Shown here: positions 17,655 through 25,318 of the stretch, piece by piece
Layout: each line of letters starts with the position of its first letter
How positions within the stretch are numbered: position 1 is the stretch's first letter
Source of the DNA: Oceanihabitans sp. 2_MG-2023
GTDB taxonomy: Bacteria; Bacteroidota; Bacteroidia; Flavobacteriales; Flavobacteriaceae
Reading direction: 5' to 3'
DNA: 64,000 nt
Assembly (NCBI RefSeq): GCF_030547245.1
Contig: NZ_JAUOQT010000007.1
Coordinates: 1-64,000 of the forward strand
The notes under the pieces: generated by a model
Told to the model about the DNA's origin: nothing
Seen by the model: the letters and a program-made list of their open reading frames with translations, nothing else
The model's database searches: none
Program-made: the position numbers and the translations under genes

Positions 17655-18359
17655 TTGAATAAAGCATATCAAAATATAAAAGTAATTGGCTTTGATGCAG
17701 ACGATACACTTTGGGTTAACGAAACTTATTTTCGAAACGCAGAGTTAGAATTTGCTAAGCTTTTAGGAGGTTTTGAAACAGCTAATAAAGTAGACCAAGA
17801 ACTTTTTAAAATGGAAATAAAAAATCTTCCACTTTATGGTTATGGTGTTAAAGGATTTATACTATCCATGGTTGAAATGGCTTTAGAGTTATCTAACTAT
17901 ACCATTTCTAATACAACTATTGAAAAGATTTTAAACATTGGTAAAGAAATGCTTAATGCACCTGTAGTGTTATTAGATGGAGTAGTAGAAACATTAGAAA
18001 CATTATCTAAAAAATATAGATTAATCGTTGCTACAAAAGGTGATTTATTAGATCAAGAACGAAAATTAGAAAAATCAGGCTTGCTAGATTATTTTCATCA
18101 TATTGAAGTATTAAGTGACAAAAAAGAAGAAAATTATTCTAAATTATTAAAACATTTAGATATAAATCCTGCAGAATTTTTAATGATAGGAAATTCCTTA
18201 AAATCGGATATTCTACCTTTAATAAACATCAACGCTAATGCAATTCATGTACCATTTCATACTACTTGGGCACACGAACAAGTTACGGAAAAGGAAACAA
18301 AGGATAAAGCATTTAAAACCGTAAAAAACGTAAGAGAAATTTTAAATCTATTAGATTAA
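17655..18359 (+). CDS. HAD-superfamily hydrolase (phosphatase-like)
   Basis: The 234-residue protein has the HAD nucleophile motif GFDADDTLW with Asp14 and Asp16, a helical cap, a motif II-like VATKG segment and a C-terminal motif IGNSLKSDILP. The start must be the TTG at 17655: an in-frame stop lies 10 codons upstream, and the next ATG is far inside the fold. The substrate is not evident. It lies in the kdsB-kdnB run, so a sugar phosphate is possible, but Kdo-8-phosphate phosphatase (KdsC) is usually shorter and lacks this cap. Confidence 0.85.
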   Translation: MNKAYQNIKVIGFDADDTLWVNETYFRNAELEFAKLLGGFETANKVDQELFKMEIKNLPLYGYGVKGFILSMVEMALELSNYTISNTTIEKILNIGKEMLNAPVVLLDGVVETLETLSKKYRLIVATKGDLLDQERKLEKSGLLDYFHHIEVLSDKKEENYSKLLKHLDINPAEFLMIGNSLKSDILPLININANAIHVPFHTTWAHEQVTEKETKDKAFKTVKNVREILNLLD

Positions 18360-18360
18360 T

Positions 18361-18978
18361 TTGAAAGAAATAAATTTAAAAACATGGAATAGAGAAGAAC
18401 AGTTTCATCATTTTAGTAAAATGTTGGACCCTTATTTTGGTGTAACTATTCCATTCGATCTTACAAAAGCTTATCAGTTTTCTAAAGATAATGGAATTAG
18501 TTTTTTTGGTAAATATATGCACGCTTGTACGCAAGCAATCAATAGTATCGAAAATTTAAAATATAGAATTGTTGATGAAAAAGTAGTTCTTTATGATGTT
18601 ATTCATGCATCAGCTACCATTATGAGAGAAGATAAAACATTTGGATTTTCATTTATCGAGTATCATGAAAATTTAGATGTTTTTCTAAAAAATTTAGAGT
18701 CTGAAAAAACAAGAATTGAATCTTCCAAAGCTTTATTTCCAAAAAGAAATGGTTTAGATTGCATACATTGTTCTGCTTTACCTTGGCTCCATTTTTCAGG
18801 ACATAAAGAACCTTTTTTCGGAGAAAAAGATTCAGTACCAAAAATTGCATTTAGTAAAGTAAAAAAAGAAAGTAATATGTTAAGCATGAATGTAGCAATC
18901 TCAGTCAATCACGCACTTGTTGATGGGTATCATGTTGGATTATTTTCTGAAAAATTTCAATATTTTTTAAATCAATAG
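18361..18978 (+). CDS. CatA-like O-acetyltransferase (chloramphenicol acetyltransferase family)
   Basis: The 205-residue protein aligns by eye with type A chloramphenicol acetyltransferases. The N-terminus KEINLKTWNREEQFHHF corresponds to the start of CAT, which requires the TTG start at 18361. The C-terminal motif NHALVDGYHVG retains the catalytic histidine (His184) and structural aspartate (Asp188), while the first His of the usual HHxxxDG pair is Asn. The location among lipopolysaccharide-like genes suggests an envelope sugar as acceptor rather than an antibiotic. It starts one base after the HAD stop. Confidence 0.82.
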   Translation: MKEINLKTWNREEQFHHFSKMLDPYFGVTIPFDLTKAYQFSKDNGISFFGKYMHACTQAINSIENLKYRIVDEKVVLYDVIHASATIMREDKTFGFSFIEYHENLDVFLKNLESEKTRIESSKALFPKRNGLDCIHCSALPWLHFSGHKEPFFGEKDSVPKIAFSKVKKESNMLSMNVAISVNHALVDGYHVGLFSEKFQYFLNQ

Positions 18979-18999
18979 GAATAAAAACAATAGTATTTA

Positions 19000-19007
19000 T
19001 ATTTTTG
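19000..19007 (+). promoter_or_regulatory. Candidate internal -7 box before kdnB
   Basis: TATTTTTG matches TAnnTTTG, 17 bases before the ATG at 19025. It may be an internal promoter in the kdsB run. There is no -33 element. Confidence 0.25.
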
Positions 19008-19024
19008 TTAAACAATTATAATAA

Positions 19025-20107
19025 ATGAGTTATAAAAATTACCCAATGGTGTCCAGAGTAGTTTATGGACGTGGAAGTTTTAACCAGTTAAACGAAATTT
19101 TATCGCCTAAACGATTAAGCGTTAAAGCACCATTTATATTTTTGGTAGATGATGTCTTTAAAGGTAAACCTTGGTTAACATCAAGAATTCCTTTATCTTA
19201 TGAAGACAAGTTACTATACATCTCAGCAGAAGAAGAACCAAAAACGACACAAGTAGATGCGTTAGTAGAACAAATTATTCTCGATTATAAAGAAAGACCT
19301 TCGGGTATTATTGGAATTGGAGGCGGAACCATTTTAGATCTTGCTAAAGCCGTTGCTTTAATGCTTACAAATGAAGGGGAATCTAAAGATTATCAGGGTT
19401 GGGATATTATCAAAAATCCAGCAATTTACCATGTTGGAATACCTACTATTTCTGGTACAGGAGCCGAAGTTTCTAGAACTACTATTTTAACAGGTCCAGT
19501 TAGAAAATTAGGAATCAATAGCGATTACACTCCTTTTGATCAAGTAATACTAGATCCAGAATTAACTAAAGATGTACCAAAAGACCAATGGTTTTATACT
19601 GGAATGGATTGTTATGTGCATTGTATAGAATCCTTAAAAGGCACCTACTTAAACGCATTTAGCCAAAGTTATGGTGAAAAAGCCTTAGAACTTTGTAAGG
19701 AAATCTTTCTTGAAGATACTCTAAGTCAAAAGGATGCCGCAGATAAATTAATGATGGCTTCTTGGCATGGAGGAATGAGCATTGCATATTCCCAAGTTGG
19801 TGTTGCACATGCATTAAGTTATGGTTTAGGCTATTTATTAGGTGTAAAACATGGTGTAGGTAACTGCATCGTTTTTGAACACCTAGAAGAATATTATCCA
19901 GAGGGAGTTGCCATGTATAAAATTATGCGTAAAAAACATAATATCTCTATACCACAAGGTGTTTGCGAAGGTTTAAGCGATAAAGAATTTGACATTATGA
20001 TTGATGTTGCTCTAAGTTTAGAACCACTTTGGGAAAATGCAATAGGAAAAAACTGGAAAAAAACAATTACCAGAGAAAAGCTTAAGGATTTATATCAAAA
20101 AATGTAA
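19025..20107 (+). CDS. kdnB: Iron-containing alcohol dehydrogenase, probable Kdo 8-oxidase (KdnB-type)
   Basis: The 360-residue protein belongs to the iron-dependent alcohol dehydrogenase family. It has the NAD-binding GIGGGTILDLAKA (97-109), the motif ISGTGAEVS, and metal ligands consistent with Asp195, His199, His262 and His276 (MDCYVHC, VAHAL, KHGVGN). It resembles KdnB of Shewanella (3-deoxy-alpha-D-manno-octulosonate 8-oxidase), especially in VVYGRGSF and GMDCYVHCIESL. KdnB oxidises C8 of Kdo before transamination by KdnA. kdsB is nearby but no KdnA-like aminotransferase is in the window. A generic alcohol dehydrogenase is the alternative. Confidence 0.8.
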   Translation: MSYKNYPMVSRVVYGRGSFNQLNEILSPKRLSVKAPFIFLVDDVFKGKPWLTSRIPLSYEDKLLYISAEEEPKTTQVDALVEQIILDYKERPSGIIGIGGGTILDLAKAVALMLTNEGESKDYQGWDIIKNPAIYHVGIPTISGTGAEVSRTTILTGPVRKLGINSDYTPFDQVILDPELTKDVPKDQWFYTGMDCYVHCIESLKGTYLNAFSQSYGEKALELCKEIFLEDTLSQKDAADKLMMASWHGGMSIAYSQVGVAHALSYGLGYLLGVKHGVGNCIVFEHLEEYYPEGVAMYKIMRKKHNISIPQGVCEGLSDKEFDIMIDVALSLEPLWENAIGKNWKKTITREKLKDLYQKM

Positions 20108-20114
20108 TTTATTT

Positions 20115-20666
20115 ATGCTTACATTCATATACAAGTTTATATACTTTAAAATTATGAAATGGAAACTTGTAGGTGAGTTTCCAAAAGATTTGAAGAAGTA
20201 CGTTGTAATAGCTGTTCCTCATACTAGTTGGCATGATTTCTATATTGGTTTATTAATTAGAAGAATTGCAAATACTAAAATTAATTTTCTTGGTAAAAAA
20301 GAAATATTCATATTCCCTTTTGGTTATTATTTTAGAGCCGTTGGAGGGCATGCATTAGATAGAACACCTGGACAAAATAAAGTAGAAGCTATAGCTAAAC
20401 TTTTTGAAAAAAATGACGAACTACGTCTTACTTTAGCTCCCGAAGGGACTAGAAATAAAGTAACAGAATGGAAAACAGGTTTTTATCACATAGCCAAAGC
20501 TGCAAATGTACCAATTGTGATGGTGACTTTCGATTTTGGTAAGAAACAAAATAAAATCTCCGAACCTTTTTATCCTACAGATAATCAAGAAGCAGATTTT
20601 GCATTTATGTATCAATTTTTTAAAGGCGTAAAAGGTAAAATACCTGAAAAATCTTTTAATGTTTAA
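20115..20666 (+). CDS. Lysophospholipid-type acyltransferase (PlsC-like)
   Basis: The 183-residue protein has the catalytic HTSWHD motif (H-x4-D, His36 and Asp41) and the phosphate-binding EGTR motif (110-113) of 1-acylglycerol-3-phosphate acyltransferases. The N-terminal hydrophobic stretch is short, and the family works at the inner membrane surface. It follows the KdnB-type gene by 7 bases, so it belongs to the same operon. Its acceptor could be a lysophospholipid or another lipid. A weak inverted repeat (AATGAT/ATCATT, 20665-20697) followed by a T-run may terminate the operon. Confidence 0.85.
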   Translation: MLTFIYKFIYFKIMKWKLVGEFPKDLKKYVVIAVPHTSWHDFYIGLLIRRIANTKINFLGKKEIFIFPFGYYFRAVGGHALDRTPGQNKVEAIAKLFEKNDELRLTLAPEGTRNKVTEWKTGFYHIAKAANVPIVMVTFDFGKKQNKISEPFYPTDNQEADFAFMYQFFKGVKGKIPEKSFNV

Positions 20667-21106
20667 TGATATTTTTCTAAAACATAAGTGCATCATTATT
20701 TTTTCTCTTCACAAATGTTAACTTTTATTCCGTTATTATATTAAATATAGATTGCTTTTTTTAAGCATACTACAGACAATGTAACGTATCAATAATACCA
20801 AGTATTAAATATAAAAAACGAAACGTGTTTCAAAAAACTGTATTTTGTAATAGGCTAATTATCAAATAATTACGATTTAATTTTTGTATTATTACCGTGT
20901 TTTTGCAAGTTATAAACAATTGATTTTCAGTTGTTTAAAATTAATAAAATGTATAAATATCTGATTATTAACACGTTAATATTTGTGTTAAGCATAAATT
21001 TTATTACATTTACATTCTTCCTAACTTTTTTATAGCTGTATTTCCTAAAATACAAATTGAAAATGACTAATTTCTTTTAGTGGCATTAATTTTAAAACCA
21101 TAAACC
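20667..21106. other. 440-base intergenic region upstream of the five-gene operon
   Basis: The left end holds a weak inverted repeat and T-run (20665-20705) that may terminate the preceding operon. The remainder is AT-rich and should contain the promoter of the operon starting at 21107. I find no exact TAnnTTTG box in it, which is unlike many neighbouring genes and hints at an alternative sigma factor or an activator. I see no RNA gene and no open frame of note. Confidence 0.5.
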
Positions 21107-24100
21107 ATGGGTAAGAAAAAAACCACTTCGGGAAAATCTGCTCCGAAAAAAAAGACAGTTTCACAAAAGGGTACTAAAGCAGAATTAAAAAAAGTTGAAA
21201 CACGAAAAAAAAACCTTAGCAAAACTAAATTCGTAACAGGAAAAAATGCTATTATAACAGCATTAGAATCTGCTTCTTTTAGAAGTAAAAAATCGGTAAC
21301 AGATGCTGTTAAAAAATGTAAGTACAAAGCAGTAGAACTTGCTCCTGCAGTAAGAATGATGTTTCAAGAAAGCGAAAACAAGGCGGTTAAACTATCCGAA
21401 TCCTATGCAAAAACCATTAAAGACCCAAAAGATCATAGAGAATTCTTTCAAGGTGTTGCACAAATGGAAAAAAAAGAAAGATGCGCAGTTATTAAAGGAT
21501 ATCGTAACGCAAATCAAGGTAGAGGAGTAGTCCATGCTATGAGCCAATTGCCTAGGCAACAATGCAGAACCATAATGCAGGATTTTGTATTTGATGATAA
21601 AGGAAATAAAGACAATAATGGCATTAATGAAGTGATGATTTGGCTTCGAGATGCTGGTGCACAAATACGAAAAATTGAAGGACACACACCTGTTTTTTCT
21701 GATGGAGAAACTGATGATGCAGTTGTTGAATTTTTTGAAGATGTAGCCGATTTTATAAGAGAAGCTATTACAACTATTGTTGACGAACTTACAGGTTTTT
21801 TTGAAGATTTAGTAGATGCTTTTGTAGAAGCCGTAAATTGGGTAGTAGAAGAAGTAGCAAGTCTTGCTAGAGCTTTAGTCGAAGCTGGACAAGAATTATG
21901 GAAGATACTAAAAGCCGCTGCAGAATATACTTTTTCTGTAGTCAAAAAATTTGTAGAAGCCATAAAACTAATAGGCAAAACTTTTATAGATATTATGGAA
22001 GATGTTTTCGCTTTTGCCAAAGATATTATTGAAGCCGTAATTAAAGCCATCGATCAACTTGGTGAAGTATTAGCAGACTTATTAAAATGGCTAGCAACAA
22101 AAACATACGAGTTTATTAAAGCTGGAGTGGAAGCTTTAATTAGTATTGGTAAAACTATTGGTAATATTCTCAATCAAGCACTTCAATTTGGTATTACACT
22201 TATTAGAAATACGGTTAGAGTACTTATCGAAATAGGGGAAACTATTGGCTCTATTTTAGTAACATTGGTTACCCGCCCTAGAGATTTGGTAAATGAAGTA
22301 GTTAGAGCTTTTACCGAATTAGGAAATACTTTATCCGAAATTATTCAAGAAACTGCAAATGCTGCTGCCGATTTTGTAAATGAAGTAGTTAGAGCAGCTT
22401 CAGAAATAGGTACCGCTTTAGTAGAGTTTACAGATTTTATTATCGATACTACTAAAGAATTAGCAAATAAGGTTGTAGAAGGTTTATTAGCGGCTGGTAG
22501 AACATTAATCGAATTAATTTCAACTATTGCTAATAAAAGTATTGCGGCAATTAAAAAAATTGTTGAAGCTGCTTTCGAACTTGGTAAATCTATGGTAACT
22601 ATTTTAAAAGATGTGTTTGATTTAACAGTCGATCTTTTAAAAGAGACCATTAAAGCAATGCTCGAACTTGGTAAAAAAATTGCCGAATTTACAAAAGCTA
22701 TGATTGAGTTTACGTATAGAAGTGCAGCAAGACTAATTGAAGCTGCAATTGCTGCAGGAGCTACTATTGCAGATATTTTAGAATCTGTAATAGAAGAAAC
22801 TTATTTTGTATTCCGAAAAATTGTTAATGGCATTTTACAGGCTTTAGGTCCTGTAGGAGATATTTTTGAATGGTTAATTGCAAGAGGCGAAGCTTTAGCT
22901 TCCGAAATTTGGAGACAAACTGTTTTAGCAATTCGATTTGTAAAAGAATCGGTTACAGAAATTATGGACTGGGCTTTAGAACAAGCAGACACCATTTTTG
23001 ATAGAATTTTAGAACTTGTTGAAGATATTGGAAGTAGAATTTCTGAAGTGATTGATTGGGCAATTGCTGTAGGTGATGAAGCTTTAGAACTTCTAGGAGA
23101 AGCCACAGAACGTATTGGTAATTCTATTAATTATGTATTAAATTATCTCGAAAATGATTTTATTCCTGGAATCCGAAAATTTGTAGAAGGCGCTTTAAGA
23201 GCAGCAAGTGCTATTGCAGGTTTAATTTCTTGGGTTGCTAATAAAACATTAGAAATAATGAAAGAAGTTATACTTGGTGCCTTAGCAGCTGGAGTTGCTT
23301 TAGTTACTTTATTAACCGAAGTAATGTTACATCCTGATCAAGCACTAGATAATTTTATTGCTGCAACTAGAGATATTGGTAACTCCTTACAAGATATTTA
23401 TCAATCTGTTTTAGATACTGGAGAAGAATTTATAGAAGAAGTTACTCAAACGCTTCAAGAATTAGGAGAGTCAGTAGAAGAGATGTTGGAAGCTGTATTT
23501 GAAGTAAGTGCTGGAATGTTAGGTGCTACAATATCTGTGCTATTTGAAATGCTCGGTAGTTATCGAAGTTTAACTGCAGATGAAATAGCAGATGGTCAAT
23601 TTGTATTTGGAGATTCTATTGATTGGGATAATACATTTATTGCCAAAGAAGGTCCGTTAAATGATATTGTTTTTGGAATACAAGATTTCTTTACAGGTAA
23701 TCCAAATTCACGTGCCTTTGTAACTGGTAACTTAATTAATTTTGATGTAGATGATGATTTTAGTAGAGCTACTTTAGTTCATGAATTAACGCATGTTTGG
23801 CAAAACCAAAATATAGGACCTGTTTACTTAGCACATGCAGTTGCAGCACAATTAGTTGGTGCAGGTTACAATTATGGTTATAATGAAGGGGATAGCGATG
23901 TTGGTATTAATATTCCTAATGCATATTTTACACCCGTTGGAACACCACCATCAACAACTTTGTCTAATGCTTCCGAAGGAAGATTTACAGGAGCAGGAGG
24001 AGAAACTGTTTTAGATAATGCTACTTCTTTTAGTGATTTTAATGAAGAACAACAAGGTCAAGTATTAATGCAATACTTTGTTAGAGCTCGATTGTTAGGT

Positions 24101-24163
24101 CAAACAGGTGCAGATATTAATAGATTTATTCCTTTTATAGATGAAGTTAAAGCAGCAGCATAA
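21107..24163 (+). CDS. Giant alpha-helical 29-residue-repeat protein with C-terminal HExxH domain
   Basis: The 1018-residue protein has no signal peptide. Residues 1-45 are very rich in lysine. Residues 46-200 form a separate helical domain. Residues about 232-815 form an array of 29-residue repeats. Glycine occurs at 261, 290, 319, 348, 377, 406, 435, 464, 493, 522 and 551, then again at 584, 642, 671, 729, 758 and 787. Many units have Gly or Pro at position 15, which suggests two short helices per unit (an alpha-solenoid). The C-terminal domain has the zinc-peptidase motif HELTHVWQ (His892, Glu893, His896) and a later FNEEQQG that may give the third ligand. I do not recognise the whole protein. 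It leads a five-gene overlapping operon. Confidence 0.85.
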   Translation: MGKKKTTSGKSAPKKKTVSQKGTKAELKKVETRKKNLSKTKFVTGKNAIITALESASFRSKKSVTDAVKKCKYKAVELAPAVRMMFQESENKAVKLSESYAKTIKDPKDHREFFQGVAQMEKKERCAVIKGYRNANQGRGVVHAMSQLPRQQCRTIMQDFVFDDKGNKDNNGINEVMIWLRDAGAQIRKIEGHTPVFSDGETDDAVVEFFEDVADFIREAITTIVDELTGFFEDLVDAFVEAVNWVVEEVASLARALVEAGQELWKILKAAAEYTFSVVKKFVEAIKLIGKTFIDIMEDVFAFAKDIIEAVIKAIDQLGEVLADLLKWLATKTYEFIKAGVEALISIGKTIGNILNQALQFGITLIRNTVRVLIEIGETIGSILVTLVTRPRDLVNEVVRAFTELGNTLSEIIQETANAAADFVNEVVRAASEIGTALVEFTDFIIDTTKELANKVVEGLLAAGRTLIELISTIANKSIAAIKKIVEAAFELGKSMVTILKDVFDLTVDLLKETIKAMLELGKKIAEFTKAMIEFTYRSAARLIEAAIAAGATIADILESVIEETYFVFRKIVNGILQALGPVGDIFEWLIARGEALASEIWRQTVLAIRFVKESVTEIMDWALEQADTIFDRILELVEDIGSRISEVIDWAIAVGDEALELLGEATERIGNSINYVLNYLENDFIPGIRKFVEGALRAASAIAGLISWVANKTLEIMKEVILGALAAGVALVTLLTEVMLHPDQALDNFIAATRDIGNSLQDIYQSVLDTGEEFIEEVTQTLQELGESVEEMLEAVFEVSAGMLGATISVLFEMLGSYRSLTADEIADGQFVFGDSIDWDNTFIAKEGPLNDIVFGIQDFFTGNPNSRAFVTGNLINFDVDDDFSRATLVHELTHVWQNQNIGPVYLAHAVAAQLVGAGYNYGYNEGDSDVGINIPNAYFTPVGTPPSTTLSNASEGRFTGAGGETVLDNATSFSDFNEEQQGQVLMQYFVRARLLGQTGADINRFIPFIDEVKAAA
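21800..23540 (+). repeat. Degenerate 87-bp (29-codon) tandem repeat array
   Basis: This is the DNA encoding about 19 helical units of 29 residues. The spacing of the register glycine is exactly 29 residues over ten consecutive steps (261 to 551), then one unit carries a 4-residue insertion, and the 29-residue spacing resumes to 787. The nucleotide sequence is too diverged to show as a DNA repeat, so the array is old and held by selection on structure. Confidence 0.85.
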
Positions 24164-25088
24164 AACAATTTTAATTGTTAAACCACAATTTTCTTCCGAT
24201 GTTAAATCGGAAGAAAATTTTATCCTACTTCAAAACACCTATAAAAAGTATGGTATAGAAGTGCATGTAATTTCATATAATATACGTCCTAGTTATAATG
24301 AAATTCAAAGTCAAGTGCAAAATCAAGATGCAGTTTTGCTTATTGGTGATGCTAAATGTTATCCAAAAAACGCTTTAAAATTTCCATTTATTAAAACTTC
24401 AGAAAATAAAAATATACCAATTGCTTGGTTACCAATTCGTAATAGTGAAGACCTTTTCACCTTTTCTAAAACAATAAATGAAGTACATGGTAGAAAGCAA
24501 GACCAATGTGCAGTAGCATTACTATCGCAAAAACATCCTAGGTTTACTAGAATTGTAGATCGAATGGCAACAATACTTAATGCGCCAAGTTTATCACCAT
24601 ATAAATGGAGTAGTAATTTGTTATTAAGAGAAAGTATGATTGAAGGTCTCGAAAGTGGGTTAGGTTTAGCAACTTACTTTGGGCATGGAAGACCAATTGG
24701 CTGGGTGGGTTACTATGGTTTACGTTCACATCATTTTGAAAACAAAAAAGCAAAACCGGTAGGAGCTTTACTTTCCTTATGTTGTAAAACGGCAAGTAGA
24801 AAAAACACAGCTATTTCTTTTTGTGAACAATTGGTTTTAGATGGAAAAACAGCAGTAAGTTTTGGAGCGGTTGATAGTACATTACATACCGATAATACTA
24901 GATGGTCTGTTGGGATTACGAAAGCGTTATTAAGTGGCGCAAATACGATTGCCGAATTAATAGTTCAGGCTACTCCCAAAAACCTTTCATCATACACACA
25001 TTACCGATTAATTGGAGATCCTTTAGCGCCAATTTATTCTACAAAGGAAACAGCATTATTTGCTAATAATATTAAAACGTACCCATGA
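24141..25088 (+). CDS. C25 (gingipain)-like caspase-fold cysteine protease, cytoplasmic
   Basis: The 315-residue protein has YFGHGRPIGW with His182 and LLSLCCKTAS with Cys214-Cys215. The His182-Cys215 spacing of 33 equals that of the gingipain RgpB pair (His211, Cys244). Near the end comes YRLIGDPLAPIY, like the conserved LxGDPxxPxY of C25 peptidases. There is no signal peptide or sorting domain, unlike secreted gingipains. The start overlaps the end of the repeat-protein gene by 23 bases, and its stop overlaps the ACP start (ATGA). An obvious candidate substrate is the adjacent repeat protein, but that is inference. A non-proteolytic homologue is possible. Confidence 0.72.
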   Translation: MKLKQQHKTILIVKPQFSSDVKSEENFILLQNTYKKYGIEVHVISYNIRPSYNEIQSQVQNQDAVLLIGDAKCYPKNALKFPFIKTSENKNIPIAWLPIRNSEDLFTFSKTINEVHGRKQDQCAVALLSQKHPRFTRIVDRMATILNAPSLSPYKWSSNLLLRESMIEGLESGLGLATYFGHGRPIGWVGYYGLRSHHFENKKAKPVGALLSLCCKTASRKNTAISFCEQLVLDGKTAVSFGAVDSTLHTDNTRWSVGITKALLSGANTIAELIVQATPKNLSSYTHYRLIGDPLAPIYSTKETALFANNIKTYP

Positions 25089-25318
25089 AAAATATAATAA
25101 ATACCATATTATCTCATTTTAAAGATGTAAAACCTACTTTAAAAATAGAGTCTAACGATTCTAATTTTAAATATGAATTAGGTGTAGATTCTTTAGATAT
25201 GGCAGAGTTTATAGCTAGAATAGAGCAAGAGTATAGAATTGAAATTCCAGACGAAGATTGGTCGCAAATAGCTAGTATAAATTTACTCGCAAAATATATA
25301 GCAAATGCTAACCAATAA
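25085..25318 (+). CDS. Acyl carrier protein
   Basis: The 77-residue protein has the phosphopantetheine attachment motif GVDSLDMAEF with Ser36, followed by the helix III region DEDWSQIASINLLAKYI. It is acidic and of the usual ACP length. It is not the housekeeping acpP, which has the sequence LGADSLDTVEL and sits beside fabF. It overlaps the protease-like gene by 4 bases and the ketosynthase gene by 14, so it is a dedicated carrier for this operon. The acyl chain is unknown. Confidence 0.9.
   Translation: MKNIINTILSHFKDVKPTLKIESNDSNFKYELGVDSLDMAEFIARIEQEYRIEIPDEDWSQIASINLLAKYIANANQ

Noticed and set aside
18361-18978. Mobile antibiotic-resistance gene (chloramphenicol acetyltransferase)
   Set aside because: There is no insertion sequence, integron or direct repeat around it, and the gene is embedded one base after its neighbour in an envelope operon.
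21392-23106. Several minus-strand open frames of 97-178 residues within the repeat protein gene
   Set aside because: They are shadows created by the biased codon use of the 29-residue array; their translations are low-complexity Ser/Thr/Ala-rich.
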